Shown one piece after another: positions 1-7,170 of a DNA stretch of 30,194 nt. The translations under genes and the position numbers were made by a program. How positions within the stretch are numbered: the first letter of the stretch is position 1; every line of letters starts with the position of its first letter. This DNA comes from Demequinaceae bacterium UBA4004 (GTDB lineage: Bacteria > Actinomycetota > Actinomycetes > Actinomycetales > Demequinaceae), in assembly GCA_002384765.1 (NCBI GenBank), contig DGBM01000087.1:228-30421 (forward strand), written 5' to 3'. Under the pieces are notes generated by a model. It saw nothing but the letters and a program-made list of their open reading frames with translations, did not search any database and had not been told where the DNA came from.

Positions 1-1
1 G

Positions 2-514
2 GATTACCTCAAGGAGGGAATCGGACTGCGGGCCATGGGTCAGCGCGATCCGCTCATTGAGTACCAGCGCGAGGCCCACCAGATGTTCAGCGCCATGTCC
101 GACGCGGTCAAGGAGCAGGCGCTCCAGGTCCTGTACCGCGTGGAGAAGCGCGAACAGGCGCCTCAGCCGGCCGCGACGGTGGACGCGGCGAGCGCGGCCA
201 CGACGGCTCGCACGGCTCCCAAGGCCATGGGAGATGCCCCTGCCGCGTCCGGTCCCAAGGGTGACGGCGCGCAGTCGCGAAGGCAGGTCCCCGGTTCCAC
301 CATGACCGGCGGCGGCCCGGTGACGTCGTCGATGGGCGCACTCACGTATTCCGGTCCGTCCGACGACGGCTCCGGCAAGGCGTCCACGACCAAGGCGAAG
401 GCCGCCAAGAAGTCAGAAGCGGACGGCGGCACGTTCCCCGGCACGGCGAAGAATGCTCAGTGCCCGTGCGGATCTGGCAAGAAGTACAAGATGTGCCACG
501 GGAAGAATGAGTAG
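2..514 (+). CDS. secA: Protein translocase subunit SecA, C-terminal part (5' end outside window)
   Basis: This is the 3' end of SecA, the ATPase motor that drives preproteins through SecYEG. The frame is open from base 2. The first residues match the end of the SecA helical wing/scaffold ([20 protein letters not shown], then [11 protein letters not shown]). A long Ala/Lys/Ser/Gly-rich linker of about 100 residues follows. The protein ends in the zinc-binding SEC-C motif [14 protein letters not shown] (C-x-C-x8-C-H), which in SecA binds zinc and contacts SecB or ribosomes. The gene is cut by the window edge, so the ATPase domains are not visible. The stop lies 6 bases from the stop of the convergent Rv3235-family gene. 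The family assignment is secure. Confidence 0.96.
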   Translation, partial: DYLKEGIGLRAMGQRDPLIEYQREAHQMFSAMSDAVKEQALQVLYRVEKREQAPQPAATVDAASAATTARTAPKAMGDAPAASGPKGDGAQSRRQVPGSTMTGGGPVTSSMGALTYSGPSDDGSGKASTTKAKAAKKSEADGGTFPGTAKNAQCPCGSGKKYKMCHGKNE

Positions 515-520
515 CGCGCG

Positions 521-958
521 CTAGCCGACATCGAGGGCGGTGGTGAGCCACCGGCCCGCGCACGCTTCCAGCCGCATGGCCATCGGGTGTGCCACGTCGC
601 CCTCCATGACAACGAGGCCGGCCTCGACGGCGGTGGCGCTCACGCGGCACACCCGAATGCGTGCGACCACGATGTCTCCGCGGGTCACGTAGCGAGCCCG
701 GCGGGCGAGCGAGTGTTGCTTGAGAAGCGACGTGCGCAGGGTGGGGGTGATCCACCGCGTCAGGGTGTCGATTCCGTGTGCTCCCAGGGCGACGTCCAGT
801 GCCGTGCGAGCTACCGTGCACGCCAAGGGCGTCGGGTCGCCGAGAGCGCGCCGCTTCCGATACGCCGTGGGGACAATGGATGGCGGCGCGGCCGCTGGCA
901 TGGGTTGCCGGGCGAAGGTGGAACTCGACTCGAGCGCCGCAGGGGCGACGGCGGTCAT
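521..958 (-). CDS. Rv3235-family protein
   Basis: This 145-residue protein resembles the actinobacterial Rv3235 family, which is often encoded beside secA and has no established function. Residues 1-35 are an Ala/Pro/Ser-rich, probably disordered segment. From about residue 38 a compact domain begins with a helix (LACTVARTALDVALG). It continues through TLTRWITPTLRTSLL to a beta-rich end (VVARIRVCRVSATAVEAGLVVMEG, given in two parts: VVARIRVCRVSA and AVEAGLVVMEG). No catalytic motif or membrane segment is seen. The ATG at 958 overlaps the stop of the LysM gene upstream as ATGA, so the two are probably translationally coupled. A longer upstream frame exists but runs through the LysM gene and is rejected. 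Family call is likely; function unknown. Confidence 0.8.
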   Translation of the reverse strand: MTAVAPAALESSSTFARQPMPAAAPPSIVPTAYRKRRALGDPTPLACTVARTALDVALGAHGIDTLTRWITPTLRTSLLKQHSLARRARYVTRGDIVVARIRVCRVSATAVEAGLVVMEGDVAHPMAMRLEACAGRWLTTALDVG

Positions 959-1761
959 GGCTGGAATCCCGTGGGAACGGTGAGTACAAGCCCAGGGTGA
1001 ATGAGGGCCGGATCCGCGCCGACGGCGTCGGCGTTCGCGGCATACAGCTGAGGCCACGCCCGGTTGATGGAGGCATCGCTCGCCCCAGGTCCCAACAAAG
1101 CCGCCGTGATGCGCCACAAGGAGTCGCCGTGCTCCACGGTGTAAGTACCGGGGTGCGCGGGCCCGTCGTCGGCCCCTGCCGCGCTTGTGCCTTCCGGCGC
1201 GGCGTGGGCAGGCGGTTGGTGACGAGCCGATGGCAAGGGTGCTGGTTCGGGAGGCGCGGCCACGAAGCCGACCGCCAGCGCGCCGCCGTCGGCGGAGGGC
1301 GGTGTGGTGCTGGGAGGCGTCCAACCGACTGACGTGGCAACGGTCGGGGAATGCGCCGGTGCGGGTGCCGCGGCCGACGGCGGGACGGGCTCGCCCCATC
1401 CCACGTGCGGCGTCGTCGACGAGGAGGCCAGGGCCGGGCCGGCAACGCCGGCGGTCATGGAAATACCCAAAGCGGTGGCCGTGACGCGCTGCCACGACGG
1501 CGGCGCGAGCGCCGCCACGAACCGCGGCACGGCCCGACCGCCATGGAGAACGGCACCCAGCAGCATTGCCCACCCGGTGATGGCAAGATACCCGGCCGCA
1601 ACAGCTCCGATGCCCGCGGCGCCCATCGCCACGAGGTTGTCCACCGCAGCCGCGGTCCCACGACCCTCCCACAGTGCCCACGCGGTGCGTGCCAGTGCCC
1701 ACGCCACCGCCGGCAATCCCAGCACGGCGATCCATGCGGCAATTCTGCTCATGATGCGCAT
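955..1761 (-). CDS. Membrane-anchored LysM-domain protein
   Basis: This 268-residue protein has one C-terminal LysM domain (about residues 208-265, from GTYTVEHGDSLWRITAALLG to HPGLVLTVPTGF). LysM binds peptidoglycan GlcNAc. The N-terminus carries hydrophobic segments at about residues 8-28 and 42-70 and a third, signal-like one at 93-112 (ATALGISMTAGVAGPALA). The LysM domain is therefore probably outside the cell, tethered by a small membrane bundle. Residues 113-205 are a Pro/Ala/Ser/Thr-rich linker. The start at 1761 is chosen because GGGAGG lies 4-5 bases upstream. A TTG at 1773 would add four residues but has no ribosome site of its own. The stop overlaps the next gene's start (ATGA). 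Its role is likely cell-wall related; nothing shows an enzymatic domain. Confidence 0.85.
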   Translation of the reverse strand: MRIMSRIAAWIAVLGLPAVAWALARTAWALWEGRGTAAAVDNLVAMGAAGIGAVAAGYLAITGWAMLLGAVLHGGRAVPRFVAALAPPSWQRVTATALGISMTAGVAGPALASSSTTPHVGWGEPVPPSAAAPAPAHSPTVATSVGWTPPSTTPPSADGGALAVGFVAAPPEPAPLPSARHQPPAHAAPEGTSAAGADDGPAHPGTYTVEHGDSLWRITAALLGPGASDASINRAWPQLYAANADAVGADPALIHPGLVLTVPTGFQP

Positions 1762-1880
1762 TACCCCTCCCAAGCATCGTATGACTGCGTTTAATGCGGT
1801 TTGATGATGTTAGGTATACACGAGCGTGACGAGCGTGTCGACCGTTCCTGTGGATATGTGGGGTCGCTACGGTGTTCCCC
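1762..1880. promoter_or_regulatory. Divergent intergenic region with tandem 9-bp repeat
   Basis: This is the shared upstream region of the LysM gene (minus strand) and the 1881 gene (plus strand). It contains a perfect tandem repeat of ACGAGCGTG at 1820-1828 and 1829-1837. A minus-strand -10-like box TACGAT lies at 1778-1783, about 17 bases before the LysM start. No clear -35 boxes are seen. The tandem repeat could be an operator, but no known regulator site is recognised. Confidence 0.4.
1868..1873 (+). promoter_or_regulatory. -10 box of a leaderless promoter
   Basis: TACGGT is followed by 7 bases and then the ATG at 1881. This places the transcription start at or next to the start codon, and no Shine-Dalgarno is present. 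Confidence 0.55.
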
Positions 1881-2396
1881 ATGCGATGGGATGACCTGTT
1901 TTCGGACCTCGAGGCGCAGCTGAGTGCGGCACAGGACGCGCAGTTCCAGGCCGATGTCTCCGACCTGACCCGGTCGGAGCGGGCATCGATCGAGCTGGCC
2001 GAACGCCTGCTGACCGCACGCGGTCAGTCCGTGGCGTTGACGTTGCGCGACGGCGAGATGGTGCGGGGGGTGGTGGTGGACGCGGCCGTGCAATGGTTGC
2101 TGTTGGAGGCAGGCGGACCGCAGACGCTGGTGCCGATGCGTGCGGTGGCGCTGGTCTCCGGGTTGCCGCCGCGCACATCCCACGTCACCGAGGTGGAGCG
2201 CCGCCTGGGCATCGGGCATGCGTTGCGCGCGTTGGCACGTGATCGCGCGCGCGTGATTGTCGACTTTGGGGTGGGAGAGGTGACGGGCCTCATCGCCATC
2301 GTGGGCGCCGACTACGTAGAGGTGTCCACCTCGGTGGGCGCCATGTCCGCGGTGCCGATCGACGCGATCATGCGCGTGCGTTCGGCGATGTCATGA
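1881..2396 (+). CDS. Hypothetical protein with two tandem Sm-like barrel repeats
   Basis: This 171-residue protein has no name I can assign. Residues 1-46 are charged and helical. Two similar beta-rich stretches follow. The first (about 48-93) runs from GQSVALTLRDGEMVRGVVVD through QWLLLEAGGPQTLVPMRAVA. The second (about 122-167) runs from DRARVIVDFGVGEVTGLIAI to ADYVEVSTS and SAVPIDAIMRV. Both show the pattern hydrophobic strand, G-E-x-x-x-G, strand, W/Y-x-x-x, then VP-x-x-A. This resembles the Sm/Lsm fold and suggests an internal duplication. A short helical linker (RRLGIGHALRALARDR) joins them. A GTG at 1872 is an alternative start, but the ATG at 1881 fits the leaderless -10 box. An RNA-binding role is only an inference from the fold guess. 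The next gene is convergent, with its stop 5 bases away. Confidence 0.8.
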   Translation: MRWDDLFSDLEAQLSAAQDAQFQADVSDLTRSERASIELAERLLTARGQSVALTLRDGEMVRGVVVDAAVQWLLLEAGGPQTLVPMRAVALVSGLPPRTSHVTEVERRLGIGHALRALARDRARVIVDFGVGEVTGLIAIVGADYVEVSTSVGAMSAVPIDAIMRVRSAMS

Positions 2397-2400
2397 GCCG

Positions 2401-2616
2401 TCAGTCCTCTGCGCCGCCGGCCTGAACCTTGTCTCGCGTGGCCTGGTATTGGCGGGCGATGTAGTTCTCGAGTTCCACCGATTCGACGCGCCACTGGCCG
2501 CGGCCGCCCACCTGAATCGCGGGTAACTGCCCCGAACGGACCAAGGCGTATGCCTGGGGCGAGGAGATGTTCAGAACCTCCTGAACGTCGGCGAGTGTGA
2601 GGAACCGTGGGGCCAT
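2401..2616 (-). CDS. Excisionase/MerR-type helix-turn-helix DNA-binding protein
   Basis: This 71-residue protein is essentially one winged HTH_17-type domain. FLTLADVQEVLNISSPQAYA forms the helix-turn-helix, and LVRSGQLPAIQVGGRGQWRV forms the wing. A short helix (ELENYIARQY) follows. Proteins of this size are common in Actinobacteria and bind DNA, often as transcriptional regulators, although the family is named after phage excisionases. No phage genes are nearby, so a chromosomal regulator is more likely. An ATG three codons upstream (2625) is an alternative start. CACAAT lies 7 bases before the chosen ATG and could serve as a weak leaderless -10 box. GAGGGG just before the ATG is too close for a good ribosome site. 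The target is unknown. Confidence 0.85.
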   Translation of the reverse strand: MAPRFLTLADVQEVLNISSPQAYALVRSGQLPAIQVGGRGQWRVESVELENYIARQYQATRDKVQAGGAED

Positions 2617-2727
2617 GCCCCTCATTGTGGCACTCGATGTTCGGCGCGGGCGCGTTTTCCACAGTGCGGTGGCGCGCAATGACGTCCTCGGGCAAGATGA
2701 GGCCCAGAACGAGAGAGGGGGTCTCGC

Positions 2728-3348
2728 ATGAGTGACACGCCTGTGGCCGGTCGGCTGAGGCGGCCGGGGTGGCGCGATCCGCGCCTGGTGGTGGGCCTGC
2801 TGCTGATCTCCGTGGCCGTGATCGCCGTCACGGGCATCGTCCGGTCGGCCGACACGACCGTTCCCTATTACGCGGCCAGACACACCCTGACGCCGGGAAC
2901 CATCCTCAGGATGTCCGACGTGGTCGTAGTCCACGTTCGGATCCCCGAAGGCGTCTATGCCGCGCCCGGCCAGCAGCCGTGGGGTCAGGTGGTGACGCGA
3001 GTCATCGGAGACGGCGAACTGGTGCCACACGACTCTCTCGCAGACCCGCAGGACTTCGACGGTCGACCCATCGCGGTGCGGACCAACCTTCCCCTCGCGG
3101 ACGGCGTGGAGCGCGGTTCCACCGTGGACATCTACCTGACCCGCACAGACGCCGATGAGCCGCGCACCGAGCTGGTGGCGTCCGGCCTGGTGGTCGAGGC
3201 GGTCGACCACGATGCGGGGTCATTCTCGGCCGGGTCCGTCGAAACCGTGTACGTGGTTGTCCCGCGGCGGGACGTCGAGCGATTCCTGGACGCGCTCGCG
3301 ACCAAGGGGGACATCTCGGTGGTGGGCCCACCGGGCGGTGCCGCGTGA
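2728..3348 (+). CDS. SAF-domain membrane protein (CpaB/RcpC-like)
   Basis: This 206-residue protein has one N-terminal membrane helix (residues 19-38, LVVGLLLISVAVIAVTGIV). An extracytoplasmic SAF domain follows at about 46-106 (YYAARHTLTPGTILRMSDVV, then IGDGELVPHDSL). The rest, about 113-200, is a beta-rich region like the C-terminal part of CpaB/RcpC pilus-assembly proteins. GAGAGGGG about 8 bases before the ATG supports the start. The stop overlaps the next gene (CpaE-like) as GTGA, so both are translated together. In Tad/Flp pilus systems CpaB and CpaE belong to the assembly machine. Here no CpaF, TadB/C or pilin gene is adjacent. Whether this pair serves a pilus is unproven. Confidence 0.8.
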   Translation: MSDTPVAGRLRRPGWRDPRLVVGLLLISVAVIAVTGIVRSADTTVPYYAARHTLTPGTILRMSDVVVVHVRIPEGVYAAPGQQPWGQVVTRVIGDGELVPHDSLADPQDFDGRPIAVRTNLPLADGVERGSTVDIYLTRTDADEPRTELVASGLVVEAVDHDAGSFSAGSVETVYVVVPRRDVERFLDALATKGDISVVGPPGGAA

Positions 3349-4559
3349 CCGTCGGGGTGCTGATCGCGGTCCGTGGCCCGCGCGAGAGCGCAGTCGCCGC
3401 CGCGGTCGGTGTCGCGCCGGGACTCAGCGTGGCGCGCCGATGCGCCGACCTCACGGAGGCGCTCGCGGCCGCCCGTGCGGGCGTCGGCTCCGTGGTGCTG
3501 GTGTCCGAGCAGTCGCAACTGCATCGTGGGGTGGTGGCCGACTTCACGGCCGCGGGTCTCGCCGTGGTGGGAGTTCCGTCGAGTCAGGATGCGGAGGATC
3601 ACCTCCGGAGCCTGGGCATCGATCAACTTCTGCCAGCCGACGCCGACGCGGCGGCGGTCCTCGCATCCGTGAGTGCGGCGTCGAGCCGTGTCGCGTCGAC
3701 CGAGCGAGCCGACGACCCTCCCGAGCGAGAAAGCGTGGGGCGCGGTGTCATCATCGCGGTGTGGGGTCCCACGGGCGCACCGGGGCGCACCACGCTCGCC
3801 GTGTCCATGGCCTATGACCTCGCACTCAAGGAACCGACGGTTCTGGTGGACGTCGACACGTACGGTGGCGCGGTGGCGCAGGCACTGGGACTGTTGGATG
3901 AGGCACCCGGCATCGCGGCGCTGGCCCGGGCCTCCTTGCAAGGCTCCCTCAGCGAGGACACCGTGAACCGCCATGCCCTCCAGGCGGCGCCCGGACTCCG
4001 GGTGCTGTCGGGAGTGACTCGCGCAGACCGCTGGACGGAGCTCTCGGCGTCAGCACTGGAACCGGTGTGGGAACTGTTGCGCGGGCAAGCGGCGGTCACG
4101 GTGGTGGACTGCGGATTCTCGCTGGAGCGCGACGAGGAACTCCAGTACGACACCCACGCCCCGCAGCGCAACGGCGCGACCCTGTCCGCGCTGGCGGCGG
4201 CCGACGTGGTAGTGGCCGTGGGCAGCGCGGAACCGTTGGGAATCCAACGGATGGTGCATGCGCTCGCGGAGCTCGACGCGGTAGTCCCCGTGGAGACGAC
4301 TCCACGGCTCGTGGTAGTGAACCGCGTGAGAGGGTCCGTGGCGGGCCAGCGTCCGCGCGAGGCCGTGGCGGACGCGTTGCGGAGGTACAGCGCCGTCGAG
4401 GAGGTGTGGACCGTCGGTTGGGACCCGCGTGCATGTGACGCCGCCGCGCTTGCGGGTCAGGCACTTGGGGAGCGTGCGCCGAGATCCACGGCACGCAGAG
4501 GGATTCAAGCCGTCGCCGCGGCCGCTCGCGGTGCGGCTGTGGTGACCACCCGGGCGTAG
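3345..4559 (+). CDS. CpaE-like P-loop ATPase-fold protein
   Basis: This 404-residue protein (GTG start, 4-base overlap with the SAF gene) has two parts. Residues 1-120 form an alpha/beta region that looks like the receiver-like N-terminus of CpaE. From about 130 a ParA/MinD-type domain begins (GVIIAVWGPTGAPGRTTLAV). It continues with EPTVLVDVDTYGGAVAQALG (switch/Walker A' Asp region) and VTVVDCGF (Walker B-like). The expected deviant Walker A, KGGxGKT, reads PTGAPGRTT, so both signature lysines are absent and Arg replaces the catalytic Lys. Similar SAF-linked proteins exist in related actinobacteria, so this may be a family trait. CpaE helps localise Tad pilus machinery. The role here, and whether it hydrolyses ATP, are uncertain. 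Confidence 0.8.
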   Translation: MTVGVLIAVRGPRESAVAAAVGVAPGLSVARRCADLTEALAAARAGVGSVVLVSEQSQLHRGVVADFTAAGLAVVGVPSSQDAEDHLRSLGIDQLLPADADAAAVLASVSAASSRVASTERADDPPERESVGRGVIIAVWGPTGAPGRTTLAVSMAYDLALKEPTVLVDVDTYGGAVAQALGLLDEAPGIAALARASLQGSLSEDTVNRHALQAAPGLRVLSGVTRADRWTELSASALEPVWELLRGQAAVTVVDCGFSLERDEELQYDTHAPQRNGATLSALAAADVVVAVGSAEPLGIQRMVHALAELDAVVPVETTPRLVVVNRVRGSVAGQRPREAVADALRRYSAVEEVWTVGWDPRACDAAALAGQALGERAPRSTARRGIQAVAAAARGAAVVTTRA

Positions 4560-4608
4560 CAGGCGCGTCATCCTGCGCGCCACGGCCGCTGAGGGTCACA
4601 CTGGGGGC

Positions 4609-5040
4609 ATGAGGGTATACATCCCCGCCACCATCGACGAGCTTGCCCTGCAGACCTCGGGCCAATGGGAGCCGCAACGGGCATACGCCGTCTCTGACGT
4701 GTTGAGGGACGCCATGCCCGCCCTCGACGAGGATGAACTGGCGGAGTTCGCTATCGACGCAGCAGGCATGGCCTCGGCGCTCGAACTGGGCTCGCGGCTG
4801 CGCGCCGTGGTGGCCGCCGACGTATCTCGCGCCGACGCCGTCGCGGACGGCGCCAGGCATCCCGCCGCGGTACGCATTGCGGGCAGGCTCGACCCCGCGT
4901 CGATCGCGTGCGTCTTTGTGGACGAGGAAGAGGCGGCGGTCGATGCTCGGGCCGCCCTCGAAGGCGACGACGACGCCGCCGAGCGCCTCGCCGACCGTAC
5001 CTTGCTCTGGTATGACCTGGCCGAGGTGATGGGGGGCTAG
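4609..5040 (+). CDS. DUF6912-like conserved actinobacterial protein
   Basis: This 143-residue acidic soluble protein begins MRVYIPATIDELAL and continues with AYAVSDVLRDAMPALDEDEL. The pattern looks like the DUF6912 family, whose function is not known. No signal peptide, membrane segment or catalytic motif is seen. The Asp/Glu/Ala-rich body is predicted mostly helical with a beta stretch (RLRAVVAADV, then SIACVFVDEEEA). The start ATG is preceded by CACACT-N6, a possible leaderless -10 box with an off-consensus first base. There is also a G-run immediately upstream but no clean Shine-Dalgarno. It lies 49 bases after the CpaE-like gene and converges on hisN. The name is a recognition from memory, so moderate confidence. 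Confidence 0.75.
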   Translation: MRVYIPATIDELALQTSGQWEPQRAYAVSDVLRDAMPALDEDELAEFAIDAAGMASALELGSRLRAVVAADVSRADAVADGARHPAAVRIAGRLDPASIACVFVDEEEAAVDARAALEGDDDAAERLADRTLLWYDLAEVMGG

Positions 5041-5102
5041 AGCTTTCATTCGTCGGCAGTACCCACGTGCGTTTGGGCGGTCAATGCTGTCACCTCATCA
5101 CG

Positions 5103-5132
5103 CGTGCGCGTCTCGACCGCTCCGCGCGCACG
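5103..5132. terminator. Possible bidirectional hairpin between convergent genes
   Basis: An 8-base perfect inverted repeat (CGTGCGCG and CGCGCACG) with a 14-base loop lies between the DUF6912-like gene and hisN. There is no T tract, so a terminator role is weakly supported. Confidence 0.3.
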
Positions 5133-5143
5133 ATGGCTGTGAT

Positions 5144-5962
5144 TTACGCCGCGGTGAGGGTCGCGAGCACTGCCGAGTGGAGCGCGCCGTTGGAGGCAAG
5201 GGCGTCGCCACCGAACGGCCCAGACTCGCCGCCGAGCGACGTGAAGCGACCGCCGGCCTCCGTGACAATCGGCGCCAGTGCGACCATGTCGTGGAGTGCG
5301 AGCTCAGGCTCGCATGCCACATCTACCTGGCCCTCCGCCACCATCATGTAGCTCCAGAAGTCGCCAAAGGCACGCACGCGCCGGGCCGCACGGGTGAGGT
5401 CGAGGAACGGGCCGAGCATGCCGCGCTCCTCCCAGCCGGACAGGGAGCTGAAGGACACCGACGCTTCGGACAGGTTGGTCACGGTCGACACCTGGAGGCG
5501 CCGCGGCGCGGTGGGAAAACCGTGGACGTGGGTGACGCCCCACGCGCCGCTTCCGAGCGCCGCGTACCAGCGTCGGCCCAAAGCGGGTGCGCTCACCACG
5601 CCCACTACGGCCTCGTCGCCGTCCACGAGGCCGATCAGGGTGGCCCAGGCGGGAACGCCGCGCACAAAGTTCTTGGTTCCGTCAATCGGGTCGACCACCC
5701 ACCGGCGCGCGAAGGACTTTCCGCCGACGGGGTCCAGTGCGCCGCGAGAGGCGCCGAACTCCTCGCCGACGATCGCGTCGTTCGGACGTGCGGCGGTGAG
5801 GCGATCGCGGACCAGGTGCTCGGCGGCGCGGTCGATCGCGGTGACAGGGGTGTCGTCGTTCTTGGTCTCGACCGCAAAGTCGCTCAGGGAGCCCGCGATC
5901 GTGAGGGCGTCGACCTCGTCGGCAATGGCGAGGGCCAACGCGAGATCGTCGGCGTAGGTCAT
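5144..5962 (-). CDS. hisN: Histidinol-phosphatase, inositol monophosphatase family
   Basis: This 272-residue enzyme belongs to the IMPase-like, Mg-dependent phosphatases. In Actinobacteria HisN removes phosphate from histidinol phosphate in histidine synthesis. Metal-binding motifs are visible in order: GEEFG (motif with Glu), WVVDPIDGTKNFVRG (the DPxDGT metal site), and near the end CEPELALHDMVALAPIVTEA, where the family's second Asp motif sits (here LALHDMVALAPI). The end GGRFTSLGG is also typical. The start ATG at 5962 lies 6 bases after a TACCCT -10 box, so the mRNA is probably leaderless. A much longer frame upstream is antisense to rsgA-region sequence and is rejected. A general inositol-phosphatase role cannot be excluded. 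Confidence 0.88.
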   Translation of the reverse strand: MTYADDLALALAIADEVDALTIAGSLSDFAVETKNDDTPVTAIDRAAEHLVRDRLTAARPNDAIVGEEFGASRGALDPVGGKSFARRWVVDPIDGTKNFVRGVPAWATLIGLVDGDEAVVGVVSAPALGRRWYAALGSGAWGVTHVHGFPTAPRRLQVSTVTNLSEASVSFSSLSGWEERGMLGPFLDLTRAARRVRAFGDFWSYMMVAEGQVDVACEPELALHDMVALAPIVTEAGGRFTSLGGESGPFGGDALASNGALHSAVLATLTAA

Positions 5963-5968
5963 GGGGAC

Positions 5969-5974
5969 AGGGTA
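5969..5974 (-). promoter_or_regulatory. -10 box of leaderless hisN promoter
   Basis: On the minus strand TACCCT is followed by GTCCCC and then ATG. The 6-base gap matches leaderless starts elsewhere in this window, and no Shine-Dalgarno is present. Confidence 0.6.
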
Positions 5975-6057
5975 GTGGACGGCGCGTTGGCGGTCGCGAG
6001 TCGACAACCGTTCACCCGCCGTTCCCGTTGAACGAGCCGTTCGGGTCCTGCGAGGAC

Positions 6058-7077
6058 TTAGTAGCCATCGCCCGATGCGCGCGAAATCAGCAGTCGCCGG
6101 ATCGAGTCCAGCTTGATTGCGCGGTCGGGGTTGTCTCCCACCCAGTCGTCCAGCTTGCAGCCGTCCTCCGCGCTCAGGTGTGTGCAGCCGCGCGGGCAGT
6201 GCTCTGCCTCGTAGTCGGCCACGTCGGGGAAGGCGCTCATCATGTGCTCCGGATCCACATGGGCCAGTCCGAAAGAGCGAATACCAGGGGTGTCGATGAT
6301 CCAACCGCCGCTGGGCACCTCGAGCATGAGCGACGAGGTGGACGTGTGGCGACCGCGCCCCGTGACGTCGTTGACGCGCCCCACGGCCCTGCCCGCGGCG
6401 GGTGCCAGGGCGTTCACCAGCGTCGACTTGCCCACCCCGGACGGGCCCACAAAGACCGTCTTGGAGTCGACCAGCTCCGTGCGCAGCAGGTGAAAGCCGG
6501 GGTCCGCCTCGGGCCCTCCCGCGCGCTTCACGGACGTCTCGATCACCGTGACGCCCAGCGGCTCGTACAAAGCGCGCATGGCGTCGGCCGTGGTCAGGTC
6601 CGCCTTGGTCAGCACCAGCAGCGCCCGCATGCGCGCGTCGAACGCGGCCACCAGGCACCGGTCGATGATGCGCGGGTTCGGCTCAGGATCGGCCACGGCC
6701 GCGATGATCGCCAGCTGGTCCGCGTTGGCGACCACCACGCGCTCGGCGGCGTCGGTGTCGTCGGCCGTGCGACGCAGGGAATTGACCCGCTCGTCGCGGC
6801 GCACGATGCGCGCCAACGTGTCGGGGGTTCCCGAGGCGTCACCCACCAGGCCGATCCGGTCGCCCACCACCAGCCCGCGGCGGCCCAATTCGCGCGCCTT
6901 GACCGCCATCACGATCGGACCCGCATCCGTCAACACCGTGTATCGGCCGCGGTCCACAATCACCACCGTGCCGTCGATCGCGTCGTCGTGCGCGGGTCGA
7001 CGCTTGGAGCGAGGCCGCGAGCTGCGCGAGGGACGCACCTTCGCGTCGGACTCGTCGTAGTGGCTCCAGTCCGTCAC
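6058..7077 (-). CDS. rsgA: Ribosome small-subunit maturation GTPase RsgA
   Basis: This 339-residue circularly permuted GTPase acts late in 30S subunit assembly. An N-terminal basic stretch (SRSSRPRSKRRPAHDD) leads into an OB-fold (about 40-105). The GTPase motifs come in permuted order: G4 as LTKADL, G1 as GPSGVGKSTL, and G3 as DTPGIRSFG. The C-terminal zinc module is CPRGCTHLSAEDGC. The GTG at 7077 is chosen because no other in-frame start lies between it and a frame that runs into unrelated sequence, and because the protein then has normal length. There is no good Shine-Dalgarno. A minus-strand -10-like TAGTCT lies about 30 bases upstream, and a tiny ORF ends in GTGA overlap with the start. 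Next to aroA/hisN as in other actinobacteria. Confidence 0.93.
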   Translation of the reverse strand: MTDWSHYDESDAKVRPSRSSRPRSKRRPAHDDAIDGTVVIVDRGRYTVLTDAGPIVMAVKARELGRRGLVVGDRIGLVGDASGTPDTLARIVRRDERVNSLRRTADDTDAAERVVVANADQLAIIAAVADPEPNPRIIDRCLVAAFDARMRALLVLTKADLTTADAMRALYEPLGVTVIETSVKRAGGPEADPGFHLLRTELVDSKTVFVGPSGVGKSTLVNALAPAAGRAVGRVNDVTGRGRHTSTSSLMLEVPSGGWIIDTPGIRSFGLAHVDPEHMMSAFPDVADYEAEHCPRGCTHLSAEDGCKLDDWVGDNPDRAIKLDSIRRLLISRASGDGY

Positions 7078-7100
7078 GCGACCGCCGGGGATTCCGTCAT
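7074..7100 (-). other. Eight-codon upstream ORF overlapping the rsgA start
   Basis: On the minus strand an ATG preceded by GGAGC opens an 8-codon frame (MTESPAVA) whose TGA overlaps the rsgA GTG as GTGA. Because rsgA itself lacks a Shine-Dalgarno, this mini-ORF could deliver ribosomes to it by termination-reinitiation. It may equally be chance. Confidence 0.3.
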
Positions 7101-7170
7101 GCTCCGAGACTACCGAGCCCAGCCGGATAGTGTGAGGAGTGTTCGTGCGAATGAGACGGAGGGTGTGACG

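Noticed and set aside
342..1882. Long minus-strand frames over secA and the Rv3235/LysM genes
   Set aside because: Arg/Pro/His-rich shadow translations of high-GC genes; the real genes have family matches in other frames. The 521-1882 frame is real only from the ATG at 958.
2401..2616. Phage excisionase as part of an integrated element
   Set aside because: The domain is excisionase-like, but no integrase, attachment repeats or phage genes are present; similar regulators are chromosomal in Actinobacteria.
5963..6658. Upstream extension of hisN on the minus strand
   Set aside because: It overlaps rsgA in another frame on the same strand and matches no family; the ATG at 5962 has a leaderless -10 box.
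6028..7170. Upstream extension of the oxidoreductase frame (708 residues in total)
   Set aside because: The first part is antisense to rsgA and reads as low-information Arg/His/Val-rich sequence; GGAGGG and a normal N-terminus mark the start at 7171.
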